Notes: generated from the letters alone by a model not told the origin. Counted from the first letter of the stretch, positions 42,302 to 51,932 are shown. The stretch is 64,000 nucleotides of DNA from Chthoniobacterales bacterium (GCA_036569045.1 DATCRI010000084.1:1-64000), one strand, 5' to 3'. Numbers and translations are program-made.

Positions 42302-44135
42302 CGCTCTTGGCGAGATTGCGCGGCTTGTCCACGTCGCAGCCGCGCTCGACGGCGATGTGGTAGGCCAGCAACTGCAACGGGATCACTGTGAGGATGGGCG
42401 TCAGGAAATCCGGCGCCTCGGGGATGAGGATGACGTCGTCCGCCACGTGCGCGAGACGATCCTCGCCTTCCGTGCCGATGGCGATCACCGGCCCCTTGCG
42501 CGCCTTCACCTCCTCGATGTTGCTGAGATTTTTTTCAAAGACGGCGTCGCGCGGAGCGATGAAGACCGAGGGGGTCTTCTCGTCGATCAACGCGATCACG
42601 CCGTGCTTCAGCTCCGCGCTCGGGTGGCCGCTGGCCGCAATATAGCTCGTCTCCTTGAGCTTGAGCGCGCCCTCGAGCGCGATCGGGTAATTGAACTGCC
42701 GCCCCATGAACAGCATCGTCTCGGTCTGCGCGTATTTCCGCGCAATCGCGGCGATCTGGTCGTTGAGCTCGAGGGTCTTCGCGACCTTCTCGGGCAGCTT
42801 TTCCATCTCGCGAATGATGTTCAACCCCTCGCTGTGCGAAAGATGCGTGATGCGGCCGAGCAGGAGCGCGATGAGCGCCTGGACGACGAGCTGAGAGGTG
42901 AAGGACTTCGTCGCCGCGACGCCGATCTCCGGACCGGCGTGCATGTAAACGCCGCCGTCGCTTTCGCGGGCGATCGTGGACCCGACGTTGTTGCAGATGC
43001 CGAGCGTGCGATGGCCCTTCCGCTGGCTCTCGCGCAAGGCGGCCAGCGTGTCGGCGGTCTCACCACTTTGGCTGATCACGAAGACGAGCGTATCCTTCGG
43101 CAGCGGGAGATTGCGGTAGCGCAGTTCGCTCGCGAACTCGCATTCGACCGGGATGTGCGCGAGCGACTCGATCATGTATTCGCCGGTCATCCCCGCATGA
43201 AGCGCGGTGCCGCAACCGGCGATGACGACGCGTTCCACGGCGCGCAGCTCGGCATTGGACATCTCGAGTCCGCCAAGCTTGGCGGTGCCCTCCTCCGGGG
43301 CAAGGCGGCCGCGCATGGCGTCGCGCACGGTGCGAGGCTGCTCGAAGATTTCCTTCAGCATGTAGTGGGGGTAATCCCCCTTGCTGACGTCCTTCTCGCT
43401 GAACTCGACCTTGCTGACCTCGTAGCCCGCGCCCTCGCCCTGGAGCGTGGTGATGTCGAACCCATCCGCGTCGAGCGCGACGAGTTCGTAGTCCTTCAAA
43501 TACACGACGTCGCGCGTGTGGCTGACCATCGCCGCCGCATCGCTTGCCAGGAGATTCTCGCCCTTGCCGATCCCCAGCACGAGCGGGCTGCCGCGCCGCG
43601 CGCCGATCAGCACGCCGGGAACATCCTGATGAATCATCGCGATCCCGTAGGTGCCGATCACCTGGCCGAGCGCGTTACGCAGCGCCTCGACGAGAGCAGC
43701 CTTCGACGGCCGGTGGAGGCGGTCGAACTCGCGCCCGACGAGATGCGCGAGGACTTCGGTGTCCGTCTGCGATTTGAAAACGTGGCCCTGCTCCTCGAGG
43801 GCGACCCGCAGCTCCAGATAGTTCTCGATCACGCCATTATGGACGAGCACGAGACGTCCGGACTGGTCGAAATGCGGGTGCGCGTTCTCTTGGGTGACCG
43901 CCCCGTGCGTGGCCCAGCGAGTGTGGCAAATGCCCGTCTGCCCATGGATCGGCTGCTCGGCGACGAGACGTTCCAGATCGGCAATGCGGCCCACCGATTT
44001 GCGGATGGCGATCTCGCCCCCGTTCAGCGTGGCGATGCCCGCCGAATCATATCCGCGATATTCCAGCCGACGAAGTCCCTGCAACAGGGCCCGGGGCGCC
44101 TCGGCTTTACCAACGTAACCAACGATTCCACACAT
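42288..44135 (-). CDS. glmS: Glutamine--fructose-6-phosphate aminotransferase
   Basis: GlmS makes glucosamine 6-phosphate from fructose 6-phosphate and glutamine, the entry to UDP-GlcNAc for peptidoglycan and LPS. The protein has 615 residues. The N-terminal nucleophile C2 follows Met1 (MCGIVGYVG), the glutaminase has LEYRGYDSAGIA, HTRWATHG, and HNGVIENY, and two SIS domains follow with the end DKPRNLAKSVTVE. No glmS ribozyme was recognised in the 115 bases upstream. It diverges from glgC. The 3' end overlaps cusA. Confidence 0.97.
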   Translation of the reverse strand: MCGIVGYVGKAEAPRALLQGLRRLEYRGYDSAGIATLNGGEIAIRKSVGRIADLERLVAEQPIHGQTGICHTRWATHGAVTQENAHPHFDQSGRLVLVHNGVIENYLELRVALEEQGHVFKSQTDTEVLAHLVGREFDRLHRPSKAALVEALRNALGQVIGTYGIAMIHQDVPGVLIGARRGSPLVLGIGKGENLLASDAAAMVSHTRDVVYLKDYELVALDADGFDITTLQGEGAGYEVSKVEFSEKDVSKGDYPHYMLKEIFEQPRTVRDAMRGRLAPEEGTAKLGGLEMSNAELRAVERVVIAGCGTALHAGMTGEYMIESLAHIPVECEFASELRYRNLPLPKDTLVFVISQSGETADTLAALRESQRKGHRTLGICNNVGSTIARESDGGVYMHAGPEIGVAATKSFTSQLVVQALIALLLGRITHLSHSEGLNIIREMEKLPEKVAKTLELNDQIAAIARKYAQTETMLFMGRQFNYPIALEGALKLKETSYIAASGHPSAELKHGVIALIDEKTPSVFIAPRDAVFEKNLSNIEEVKARKGPVIAIGTEGEDRLAHVADDVILIPEAPDFLTPILTVIPLQLLAYHIAVERGCDVDKPRNLAKSVTVE

Positions 44136-44195
44136 GCGTTCGAGGATTCATCCATAGATTACGGGGTTTTTACACCGATTTAATTTCGGATGAGT

Positions 44196-44225
44196 TTGGC
44201 CACCGCCCCCGAATCTGCGTATTCT
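44196..44225 (+). promoter_or_regulatory. Candidate promoter of glgC
   Basis: TTGGCC (44196-44201), 18 bases, TATTCT (44220-44225) in the 115-base region between the divergent glmS and glgC. The ATG follows about 19 bases after the predicted start of transcription. Confidence 0.35.
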
Positions 44226-44250
44226 TCAAATCCCTCTCCGTAAAAAAGTC

Positions 44251-45543
44251 ATGAGCGCTCCCCTGATTCCACCCGCCAGCCGCACCCTCGCCATCATCAT
44301 GGGCGGCGGCGCCGGCACCCGTCTCTTCCCCCTCACCAAGGAGCGTGCGAAGCCCGCCGTTCCACTCGGCGGAAAATTTCGTCTGGTCGATATTCCGATC
44401 AGCAACTGCCTGAATTCCGGAATTCGCGGCATGTATGTGCTCACGCAGTTCAACAGCACGTCGTTGCACAGCCACATCAACGCCACCTACAAGTTCGACC
44501 ACTTCTCGCCGAGCTTCGTGGAAATTCTTGCCGCGCAGCAGACGCCCGAGGGCTCGCACTGGTATCAGGGCACGGCCGACGCGGTGCGCCAGAATCTTCG
44601 CTACTTCCTCCAGAAGCCCTACGACTACTACATCATCCTCAGCGGCGATCAGCTTTACCGCATGGATTACCGCGACATCCTGCGCCAGCACATCGAGGCC
44701 GGCACGGATCTCACGATTGCGACGATTCCCGTGAATCGCGCCGCGTCCTCGGATTTCGGCATCATGGATACGGACGAGGATCGCCGCATCATCCGCTTCG
44801 TCGAGAAGCCGAAGGATCCCGCCGTGCAGGATACCCTGCGCATTCCCCCGCACCTCCTTCAGTCGATCGGGCTTTCTCCCAAGGAAGAACTCTTCCAGGC
44901 CTCGATGGGCATTTACGTCTTTAACCGCGACGTCCTCATCGACTGCCTCGACAACGATTTCGTCGACTTCGGCAAGCACGTCATTCCCGCCGCGATCGAT
45001 CGGCTGAAGGTCGACGCCTACATCTTCCAGGGCTACTGGGAAGACATCGGCACCATCCGCGCATTCTTCGACGCGAATCTCAACCTTGCCGACCTCAATC
45101 CCCCCTACCGCTTTTACGTGGCCGGCCGGCCGATTTACACCCAGCCGCGCTTCCTGCCTGCCAGCATCGTGCGCAACAGCACGATCAACAACGCCATCAT
45201 CTCCGACGGCAGCCACATCTTCGACTCGAAGATCGAGCGCTGCGTCGTCGGCATCCGGAGCATCATTCGCTCCGGATCCACGGTCAAAAACACCATCCTC
45301 ATGGGCGCGGACTATTACGATGACGACGTGCACGACGCCCCCGTCGGCGCGCCGCCAATCGGCATCGGCCGGAACTGCGTGATCGACCACGCCATCATCG
45401 ACAAGAACGCCCGCATCGGCGACGGCGTCGTCATCACTCCCGAGGGCAAATCGCAGGACACCGACGGCAACGGCTACTACGTGCGCGACGGCATTGTCGT
45501 GATCCCGAAGAACTCCGTGATTGCCCCGGGCACGTGGATTTGA
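44251..45543 (+). CDS. glgC: Glucose-1-phosphate adenylyltransferase (ADP-glucose pyrophosphorylase)
   Basis: GlgC makes ADP-glucose for glycogen synthesis. The protein has 430 residues. It has GGGAGTRLFPLTKERAKPAVPLGGKFRLVDIPISNCLNSG at about 18-57, the LSGDQLYRMDY motif, FVEKP, and a C-terminal left-handed beta helix (NSTINNAIISDGSHIFDSKIERCVVGIRS, IGRNCVIDHAIIDKNARIGDG). Sequence details (HINATYKFD, SGDQLYRMDY, GYWEDIGTI) resemble cyanobacterial and plant enzymes more than E. coli GlgC, as is common in this phylum. Confidence 0.96.
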   Translation: MSAPLIPPASRTLAIIMGGGAGTRLFPLTKERAKPAVPLGGKFRLVDIPISNCLNSGIRGMYVLTQFNSTSLHSHINATYKFDHFSPSFVEILAAQQTPEGSHWYQGTADAVRQNLRYFLQKPYDYYIILSGDQLYRMDYRDILRQHIEAGTDLTIATIPVNRAASSDFGIMDTDEDRRIIRFVEKPKDPAVQDTLRIPPHLLQSIGLSPKEELFQASMGIYVFNRDVLIDCLDNDFVDFGKHVIPAAIDRLKVDAYIFQGYWEDIGTIRAFFDANLNLADLNPPYRFYVAGRPIYTQPRFLPASIVRNSTINNAIISDGSHIFDSKIERCVVGIRSIIRSGSTVKNTILMGADYYDDDVHDAPVGAPPIGIGRNCVIDHAIIDKNARIGDGVVITPEGKSQDTDGNGYYVRDGIVVIPKNSVIAPGTWI

Positions 45544-45600
45544 TGAGAGTGCGGGCGGCTTTCCGTTGAACCCCGGAGACCGCCCGTCACGATTCGCACC

Positions 45601-46272
45601 ATGCTCCGCCACCCGCTCGCTCTGCTCCTGCTGGTCCTGCTTCCGCTCGGCCTCGGCGGTTGTCTTTTCGACCAGCCGCTCACCGACCCGAACTCGCTGA
45701 CGACGCCGAACATCGACAGCCGCCTGCTCGGGGTCTTCGAATTTCGCGAAGGACCGCAGGAGAAGCGCAAGCCGGCGAAGCCTGATCCCGAAGCCAGCCC
45801 CACGCCGTCCCCCACGCCCGATAACGTCAACGTCCAGCGCCTTGCGGTCATGCCGCTCGGCCCGAACAAATACATCATCTACTACCGGGACTTCAGCAAA
45901 AGGCCGGCAAAGACCTACAAGTTCACCGGCTGGCTCTCGCGCGTGGACTCGACGAACTACATCTCGTTCCGCGATGACACCGACGGCTCGGAAAGCTTCG
46001 GCAAATACGGTTTCTTCAAATTCGAGTGGGAGTTTCCCGGCAACTTCCTGCTCTACGCGCCGGACATGAAGGAGTCCGAGAACGCAAAGTCGCCCTTCGA
46101 AATGCGGAAGGCTCTGCGTGCGAAGATCAAGGCCGGCACCGCCTTCCCCTACACGGCGACCTACTGGTCGAAGATCGCGCGCATCTGGTGGGATCCCAAG
46201 GCCGCTGAGGCCGGCACGAACATCCCGCCGGAGTTCGAGAACGGCACCACCCGGCAAGATCCCGGCCTGTAA
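45601..46272 (+). CDS. Hypothetical lipoprotein
   Basis: The protein has 223 residues with a lipoprotein signal (LLLLVLLPLGLGGC, lipobox Cys 21). A Pro/Ser/Thr-rich linker follows (about 55-72, PEASPTPSPTP), then a domain with conserved-looking aromatic residues (YIIYYRDFSKRPAKTYKFTGWLSRV, GKYGFFKFEWEF). The family is not recognised. It lies 58 bases after glgC and 6 bases before an AmpG-like transporter. Confidence 0.65.
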   Translation: MLRHPLALLLLVLLPLGLGGCLFDQPLTDPNSLTTPNIDSRLLGVFEFREGPQEKRKPAKPDPEASPTPSPTPDNVNVQRLAVMPLGPNKYIIYYRDFSKRPAKTYKFTGWLSRVDSTNYISFRDDTDGSESFGKYGFFKFEWEFPGNFLLYAPDMKESENAKSPFEMRKALRAKIKAGTAFPYTATYWSKIARIWWDPKAAEAGTNIPPEFENGTTRQDPGL

Positions 46273-46278
46273 TTCTCC

Positions 46279-47604
46279 GTGACCTCGCGGGACGACCGTT
46301 TCCGCACCGAAGGCCTCGCTCCGGGCGCTCGCCGTCACCCGTTGCTCTGGGTGCCATCGCTTTATTTTGCGATGGGGATCCCGAACGTCACGGTCTCCGT
46401 GCTCGCAGCGATCCTCTACAAGAACCTCGGCTATTCGAACGAGGTGATCGCGCTCGCGACGAGCCAGATGTATCTGCCCTGGGCGCTGAAGCCGCTGTGG
46501 GCGCCGTTCATGGAGCCCTTCCGCACGAAGCGCTTCTGGGCGATCTCCATGCAGTTCCTCATCGCCGCCCTGCTCGGCCTCATCGCGTTCAGCCTGCCCC
46601 TCCCGGGCTTCTTCGCGATGTCGCTGGCCTTTTTCTGGATCGTCGGCTTCGCTTCCGCGACGCAAGACATCGCCGCCGACGCCATCTACCTCACCACCCT
46701 TCCCCCGAAGGCCCAGGCCCGCTTCATCGGCGTGCAAAGCATGTTCTACCACGTCGGGTTCGTGCTCGCCGCCGGTCTGCTGGTCACTCTGACCGGCCGC
46801 CTGCATGACGATCTCGGACTCGACTGGCCGCACGCGTGGATGGTCATCATGGCCATCATCGCGACCATCATGCTCGCCTGCGGGCTCTGGCATTCTCGAA
46901 TGCTTCCGCCGGGAGATTCACCCAGATTTCCCGCCCCGCCCTTCGTCGCGGCCCTCGATTCTCTGAGAGAAACGTGGCGCACCTTTTTTCAGAAACCGCA
47001 GATCGGAATGATGCTGCTCGTCTGCTTCTTCTACCGGTTCGGCGAGGGCTTCATCGAAAAGTTCGGCCCCCTTTTCCTGCTCGATCCGCGCACGGTCGGC
47101 GGCCTCGGACTCAGCAATGCGGCGATCGGCAACATTTACGGCACTCTGGGCACGCTTGGCTTTCTCGCCGGCAGCGTGCTCGGCGGACTTTTCGCCGCGA
47201 AGATGACGCTCCGGCGTTCGTTCCTCGTGCTGGCGCTCGCCGTGAATCTGCCCCACGTCACGTATTACCTGCTCAGCGTCGGCCAGCCCGAGAATCTCTG
47301 GCTGATCGCGACCGCCGTCACGATCGAGAAGTTCGGCTACGGCTTCGGCGCGGTGGGTCACATGCTCTACATGATGCAACAGATCGCGCCCGGGCCATTC
47401 CGGATGACGCACTACGCCTTCGCGACCGCCGTGATGGGACTCACGAAATGGGCTTCCGGCTCGCTCAGCGCCGGCCTCTACGCCGCAACCGGGCACAGCT
47501 ACCAGCTGTTTTTCCTCTTCGTTCTCGCGGCCTCGCTTCCGCCAATTCTCCTCGCCTGGCTCGCCCCATTTCCGCGCAGCGAAGACTCCGAGCCGAAGAA
47601 TTAG
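46279..47604 (+). CDS. Major facilitator transporter, AmpG-like (muropeptide permease type)
   Basis: The protein has 441 residues and twelve helices. The N-terminal WVPSLYFAMGIPNVTVSVLAAILYKNLGYSNEVIALATS corresponds to AmpG's SLYFAxGLP segment, and ASATQDIAADAIYL matches the AmpG/PAT DIAxDAxxxE-like motif of helix 4-5 (Glu is absent here, LTTL instead). AmpG imports anhydro-muropeptides for recycling; with glmS and nagA in the window that is attractive but unproven. GTG start. The stop TAG is in a TTAG that also stops thiD. Confidence 0.8.
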   Translation: MTSRDDRFRTEGLAPGARRHPLLWVPSLYFAMGIPNVTVSVLAAILYKNLGYSNEVIALATSQMYLPWALKPLWAPFMEPFRTKRFWAISMQFLIAALLGLIAFSLPLPGFFAMSLAFFWIVGFASATQDIAADAIYLTTLPPKAQARFIGVQSMFYHVGFVLAAGLLVTLTGRLHDDLGLDWPHAWMVIMAIIATIMLACGLWHSRMLPPGDSPRFPAPPFVAALDSLRETWRTFFQKPQIGMMLLVCFFYRFGEGFIEKFGPLFLLDPRTVGGLGLSNAAIGNIYGTLGTLGFLAGSVLGGLFAAKMTLRRSFLVLALAVNLPHVTYYLLSVGQPENLWLIATAVTIEKFGYGFGAVGHMLYMMQQIAPGPFRMTHYAFATAVMGLTKWASGSLSAGLYAATGHSYQLFFLFVLAASLPPILLAWLAPFPRSEDSEPKN

Positions 47605-48413
47605 CGACCGTCCTGCGCCAGAATCTCGGTTTGGCCCCACCGGTGCCGGCGCTCGATCGCCCGCGTGATGAAAACCTTCGCCTCGCCGACCGCTTCCCGG
47701 AGAGAGGCGCCCCTGGCCAGCGCCGTCGCAATCGCCGCCGAATACGTGCAGCCCGTGCCGTGCGGGTCCGCCCCGCGAATGAAGGGCGCCGAGAATTTCT
47801 CGCTGCGTCCGCCCGGCTCGACGAGCACATCCACCGCCTCGCGGCCGCGCAGATGGCCTCCCTTGAGCAGAAAAGCCACGCCGAACTCCGCGGCCAGCGC
47901 GGCGCCGGCGCTCTCCATCTCGCGCACGCTCGTCACCTTCGTGCCGGCCAGGACTTCGAGTTCGTTGAGATTCGGCGTCACGAGCGTCGCGAGCGGCAGC
48001 AACGAACGGCGGTAGGCGCGCACCGCCGCGGCCTTGAGCAGGAGATCACCACTCGAGGCGACCATCACGGGATCCACGACCAGCGCAGGCTTCACCTTGC
48101 GGCGAGCCGTCGCCGCAAGCAGCGCATTGATCACCGCCTCGATGATCGCCGAGGAATAGAGCATCCCGGTCTTCACCGCAGCGACCGGGAACGCCCCGAA
48201 GCTCAGCGCGACCTGCTCGGCCACGACCGCCGCGCGAATCGGCTGGATCATCGAGACCTTGCCGGGCACCTCGGCGACGACGCACGTCACCGCGGTGAGC
48301 GCATAGCCGCCCAGCGCGGTGATGGTTTTCGAATCGGCCTGCAACCCGGCCCCGGCGGAGTTGTCGGAGCCGGCAATCGTCAGGACGACGGGAAGCGCCC
48401 CGGCGCGACTCAC
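47601..48413 (-). CDS. thiD: Hydroxymethylpyrimidine/phosphomethylpyrimidine kinase
   Basis: ThiD phosphorylates HMP twice for thiamine synthesis. The protein has 270 residues. It has the ribokinase-fold start LTIAGSDNSAGAGLQADSKTITALGGYA, AVKTGMLYS, DPVMVASSGD, TPNLNELEVL and the anion-hole motif DPHGTGCTYSAAIA. GTG at 48413 overlaps the protease stop (GTGA). No TPP riboswitch was seen in front of the operon. Confidence 0.93.
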   Translation of the reverse strand: MSRAGALPVVLTIAGSDNSAGAGLQADSKTITALGGYALTAVTCVVAEVPGKVSMIQPIRAAVVAEQVALSFGAFPVAAVKTGMLYSSAIIEAVINALLAATARRKVKPALVVDPVMVASSGDLLLKAAAVRAYRRSLLPLATLVTPNLNELEVLAGTKVTSVREMESAGAALAAEFGVAFLLKGGHLRGREAVDVLVEPGGRSEKFSAPFIRGADPHGTGCTYSAAIATALARGASLREAVGEAKVFITRAIERRHRWGQTEILAQDGR

Positions 48414-49096
48414 CGGCGATTCCCCAGGAGGATCATCAGGTAGTAAAGAAGCTGGCCGAGCACCGCGACGAAAGCAGCGACGTAAGTGAGCGCGGCCGAG
48501 TCCAGGACGTTGTTCACGCCCGCGGCCTCGTTGCCGGGCTGGATCAGTCCCATCTGGCCAAGGATGACCTTCGCGCGACGCGTGGCGTCGAATTCCACTG
48601 GCAGGGTGACGAGCTGAAAAACCGCGAGCACCGCGTAGCAGATCGCCGCGACCATGATGGCGTGATAGCCAAGGGCCGGAATGAAGAAGCCCGCAATGAT
48701 GACGATCGGGAGAATCTTCGAGACAGCCATCGTCGCCGGCACGACCGCCATGCGCCACTTGAGCGGCGCGTAAGCCTTCGCGTGCTGGATCGCGTGACCG
48801 ACTTCGTGCGCCGCGATACCCAGCGCCGCGACCGACGGCGTGTTGTAGACATCCGTCGAGAGGCAAAGCCGCTTGTTCATCGGATCGTAGTGATCGCCGA
48901 GCATGTCGTTGATCTCGACGACATCGACATCGTGAATGTTCGCGGCGCGCAGAATTTCGCGGGCGGCCTCGGCGCCGGTGACGTTCGAGCTGGCGCGGAC
49001 GTTCTTCCACTTGCCAAAGGCCGACGACACTTTCGCCTGCGCCACGAGCCCGAGGATCATCGGCAGGCCGATCAGAATAATCATCCAGAGAATCAT
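48410..49096 (-). CDS. YugP-like zinc metalloprotease (membrane)
   Basis: The protein has 228 residues. It has an N-terminal helix (MIILIGLPMILGLVAQ), a zinc motif AAHEVGHAIQHA (HExGH, near 88-93), and two C-terminal pairs of helices. The pattern, with a conserved NVTGAEAAREIL and HYDPMNKRLCLS before the motif, fits the YugP family of neutral zinc metallopeptidases. ATG at 49096 is chosen by hydrophobic start; a GTG at 49129 would add eleven residues. It overlaps thiD. Confidence 0.85.
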   Translation of the reverse strand: MILWMIILIGLPMILGLVAQAKVSSAFGKWKNVRASSNVTGAEAAREILRAANIHDVDVVEINDMLGDHYDPMNKRLCLSTDVYNTPSVAALGIAAHEVGHAIQHAKAYAPLKWRMAVVPATMAVSKILPIVIIAGFFIPALGYHAIMVAAICYAVLAVFQLVTLPVEFDATRRAKVILGQMGLIQPGNEAAGVNNVLDSAALTYVAAFVAVLGQLLYYLMILLGNRR

Positions 49097-49160
49097 AAAA
49101 TTAATGGGGTTTTCGTTGAAGTGAGACACATTGCCGCGCCCGACGTTCAACGCAAGTGAA

Positions 49161-49877
49161 TCAAACTTTCGCCTCAATCACGGCATAGAGCTCGTCGGGG
49201 TCCGTGAACAGCACGCGAGACTCGCGGAATCCCGCGGCGGCGAGCATCTCCGCATAGGTCTCCAGGGACTCCGCGTAGTCGTAGGCAAAGGCATGATCCC
49301 GCACCTTCGCAAGTTCCTCGGGGTCGAGCGCGGCCCACCGCACGCGAACGACCTCCCACCAGCGCAGCAACGTGTCGCCGCGCGTTTCTCCGGGCCGCGA
49401 GATGGCCTCGAAGAGAAGCAGCCGTCCCCCGGGCGCGATGAGCTGGCGAATTTTCGGAAGAAGCTGCCGTTTGTCCCCCCGAGGGAAGTGGTGGAGGTTC
49501 AGTCCAATCAGGATGATGTCGAAGATGTCGCTCGACTCGCGCAGATAATCGAACAGGTCCGCCTGCACGAAGCTCTTCTCGCCCCGCAGCGAAACGGCAT
49601 ATTCCTCGACGAGGCGTAGCGCCGTCGCCGAGAGATCCACTGCCCGGTAGTGCGAGAATGATTTGCCGGCGAGCGCCCCTACGGTCCATTCCCCATCGCC
49701 GACGCCAAGATCGAGGAGCGAGAACGGCCTCCCGTGATCTGCGAAAGCCTGCCCGATTGCCGCATAGGCCTCGCGATGATGCAGGCCATTGAACTCGAGA
49801 ATCTTTCGAAAGATCACCCAGTAGGAGAAAAACTCCCTCGCCTGCTCGGGCTCGTCGTCGGAAAGCGGCGTCGGCAT
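49161..49877 (-). CDS. Class I SAM-dependent methyltransferase
   Basis: The protein has 238 residues. Motif I is LLDLGVGDGEWT (near 54-65), motif II DIILIGLNLHHF, motif III GGRLLLFEAISR. The fold is clear but the substrate is not; methyltransferases of this shape act on small molecules. The ATG shares its A with the stop of the upstream peptidase (TGATG), so it is translated by re-initiation with it. Confidence 0.85.
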   Translation of the reverse strand: MPTPLSDDEPEQAREFFSYWVIFRKILEFNGLHHREAYAAIGQAFADHGRPFSLLDLGVGDGEWTVGALAGKSFSHYRAVDLSATALRLVEEYAVSLRGEKSFVQADLFDYLRESSDIFDIILIGLNLHHFPRGDKRQLLPKIRQLIAPGGRLLLFEAISRPGETRGDTLLRWWEVVRVRWAALDPEELAKVRDHAFAYDYAESLETYAEMLAAAGFRESRVLFTDPDELYAVIEAKV

Positions 49878-51007
49878 CAGATTTCCAAAGGTTTCGGAAA
49901 GCGACTGAGCACTCGGTGGCCGCGCTCGGTGATCACGACGACATCCTCGTGCCGCACGCCGCCGATGCCCGGCACGTAGATTCCCGGCTCGACCGTGAAG
50001 ACCTGGCCCGGTCGCAGCGTCGTCCGTGCGATGCGCGGCTCCTCGTGCAGTTCCAGACCAAGACCATGCCCGAGGCCGTGAAAAAAGCCCTGCCAGCGAC
50101 CCTTTCGTTGCTCGGTGGGATATCCGCTCGCGGTGAAAAATTCGCGGACACCATCCTGGATCGCGAGACCGGCCGCGCCGGGTCGCAACGCGCGCAGCGA
50201 CTGGCGCTGACCCTCCAGACACGTCTCCCACAACCGCCGCTGGGCGTCGGTCGCCCTGCCGCGAACGACGGTGCGCGTGAGGTCGCCGTAGAACCCGCTC
50301 TTCGCAGCCCGCGGAAAAATATCGAGAATGATGAGTTCGTGGGCCTTGAGCGGCCCGTGCCCGCGTTCATGCGGGTCGCAGGCCTGCTCACCTCCGGCGA
50401 CGATCGAATTGTTCGTGGCGAAGCCGCCGGCGAAAAGCATCGCGGATTCCAGCTCGGCGCGCAGCCGCTCGGCGGTGAGGACGATGCCGTTCCAGTCCAG
50501 CTTCCGATCCTTCCGGATCGTGCAGGCCCGCAAAATTTCCACCGCGCGTTCGAGGCCAATCTCCGTGATGCGGATCGCCGCGGTGATCGCGCGAACTTCG
50601 GCCGGCGTTTTGATTTCGCGCTCCGGCCAGAAATGGCCCTCGACCGGGCGCACGGTCACTCCCGCCTTCGCGAGCGCAGCCGCAAGACCGCAGGGAAAAT
50701 CGGCCGGCACGAGCGGGCGCGCCGCCCGGTGCTTTTTCGCAAAGGCCGCGACGACCTCGGCGAATGTCGAGTCCGCCTTCTTCTTACGACGCACGAGAGC
50801 CTCGTAATCCGCATACGCCTCCACCGCATCCACGCGCGCCTGCCGCCGCCCGCGATCGACCTCGAGATTGCTCAGTAGAACGGCGGTGCGCCCGCCGGAC
50901 GCGACGAACGCGAAGGCATCGGGGACGTGAAAGCCGGTGGCGTAGAGCTGATCGGCATTCGATTCGCTCGCGGCGACAATGAGACGGCTGGGATTGCTTC
51001 GAGGCAC
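49877..51007 (-). CDS. M24-family Xaa-Pro aminopeptidase
   Basis: The protein has 376 residues: an N-terminal creatinase-like domain to about 150, then the pita-bread fold. Metal ligands appear as D in LIILDIFPR, D in GFYGDLTR, H in GLGHGLGLELHE, E in FTVEPGIY and E in RHEDVVVI, the full M24 set. This suggests proline aminopeptidase activity with two Mn or Co ions. GTG at 51007 is taken as start since no nearer ATG is in frame. It diverges from prmA with only 15 bases between. Confidence 0.9.
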   Translation of the reverse strand: MPRSNPSRLIVAASESNADQLYATGFHVPDAFAFVASGGRTAVLLSNLEVDRGRRQARVDAVEAYADYEALVRRKKKADSTFAEVVAAFAKKHRAARPLVPADFPCGLAAALAKAGVTVRPVEGHFWPEREIKTPAEVRAITAAIRITEIGLERAVEILRACTIRKDRKLDWNGIVLTAERLRAELESAMLFAGGFATNNSIVAGGEQACDPHERGHGPLKAHELIILDIFPRAAKSGFYGDLTRTVVRGRATDAQRRLWETCLEGQRQSLRALRPGAAGLAIQDGVREFFTASGYPTEQRKGRWQGFFHGLGHGLGLELHEEPRIARTTLRPGQVFTVEPGIYVPGIGGVRHEDVVVITERGHRVLSRFPKPLEI

Positions 51008-51022
51008 GGCAGTTGTTTTACC

Positions 51023-51895
51023 ATGATGAGCATGAAGCGCATGAAGAATCCGCAGGCCTCCCCGGGCAATGTCGCCCTCTGGCGATGGTCGCGAATGACC
51101 TCGGAAAAATGGGAGGACGCGTGGCAGGAGCGCCTGCAATTCCTCGGCCCCGGCCGCGCCGCCTTCATTGGCTGGCCCGGCTCGCGCAGCGTGCGCATCG
51201 AAGCCTTCGTCGACGAGAAGACCGCCCGGAAGCTCGTGAAGGAATTCGGCGGCAAGGTCACGAAAGCGCGGGATTGGATTGCCGATCCCGAGCGTCCGCG
51301 GAAACCGCTGCGCATCCGCGGTCGGCTCACCGTCCATGGCGACGCCGAGAGCTTCGCCGCGCGAAAGCCCGGCTCGACCGGCATTCTCGTGCCCGCAGGG
51401 ATGGCCTTCGGCACGGGCGACCACGCGACCACCGCGAGCGTGCTGCGCATGCTCTGCGATCTCGCCCCGGAGATGCCCCCGGGCTGGCGCGCGATCGACG
51501 CCGGCTGCGGCAGCGGCATTCTGGCCCTCGGCGCCGTGGCGCTCGGCGCGGCGAGCGTGGAGGCCTTCGACTACGACGAGGGCTGCGTGCGCATCACGAA
51601 GGCAAACGCTCGCGCGAACAAGGTTCGCTCGATCGATACGGCCGTCGCCGACGTGCTCCAATGGCAGCCGACCGCGCGTGTGGAGATCGTCATGGCGAAT
51701 CTCTTCAGCGACCTGCTCATCAAGGCCGCGCCGCGCCTGAAGCGGGCCACGAAGGCCCATGGCTGGCTGCTTTTTTCCGGCGTGCTGCGGACGCAGCTGG
51801 CCGAGGTGATCGCCGCCTTCGAAAAGCTCGATTTCGTGGTCGAACGCACCGTCGTGCGCGGCAAGTGGTCCGCCGGACGCCTGCGGCGGAAATGA
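51023..51895 (+). CDS. prmA: Ribosomal protein L11 methyltransferase PrmA-like
   Basis: The protein has 290 residues. The N-terminal ferredoxin-like domain (WQERLQFLGPGRAAFIGWPGSRS) is followed by the PrmA signature AFGTGDHATTASVLRML, motif I IDAGCGSGILALGAVALGAASVEAFDYD, and MANLFSDLLIKAAPRL at the post-motif II position. PrmA methylates L11 on the ribosome. The usual NPP-like residues are replaced by N-L-F-S. ATG at 51023 is the first of several close ATGs. Confidence 0.88.
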   Translation: MMSMKRMKNPQASPGNVALWRWSRMTSEKWEDAWQERLQFLGPGRAAFIGWPGSRSVRIEAFVDEKTARKLVKEFGGKVTKARDWIADPERPRKPLRIRGRLTVHGDAESFAARKPGSTGILVPAGMAFGTGDHATTASVLRMLCDLAPEMPPGWRAIDAGCGSGILALGAVALGAASVEAFDYDEGCVRITKANARANKVRSIDTAVADVLQWQPTARVEIVMANLFSDLLIKAAPRLKRATKAHGWLLFSGVLRTQLAEVIAAFEKLDFVVERTVVRGKWSAGRLRRK

Positions 51896-51932
51896 TTTGA
51901 CCCTGCCACCCTTGTTCGCTTCCCTGCCGACC

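Noticed and set aside
44136-44250. glmS ribozyme upstream of glmS
   Set aside because: The 115-base gap is too short and shows no ribozyme core; glmS ribozymes are mainly in Firmicutes.
44170-46893. An open frame of about 900 codons on the minus strand opposite glgC, the lipoprotein and part of the MFS gene
   Set aside because: No domain or start signal; the opposite-strand genes have clear motifs and low-complexity Asp/Val/Arg sequence is typical of a GC shadow.
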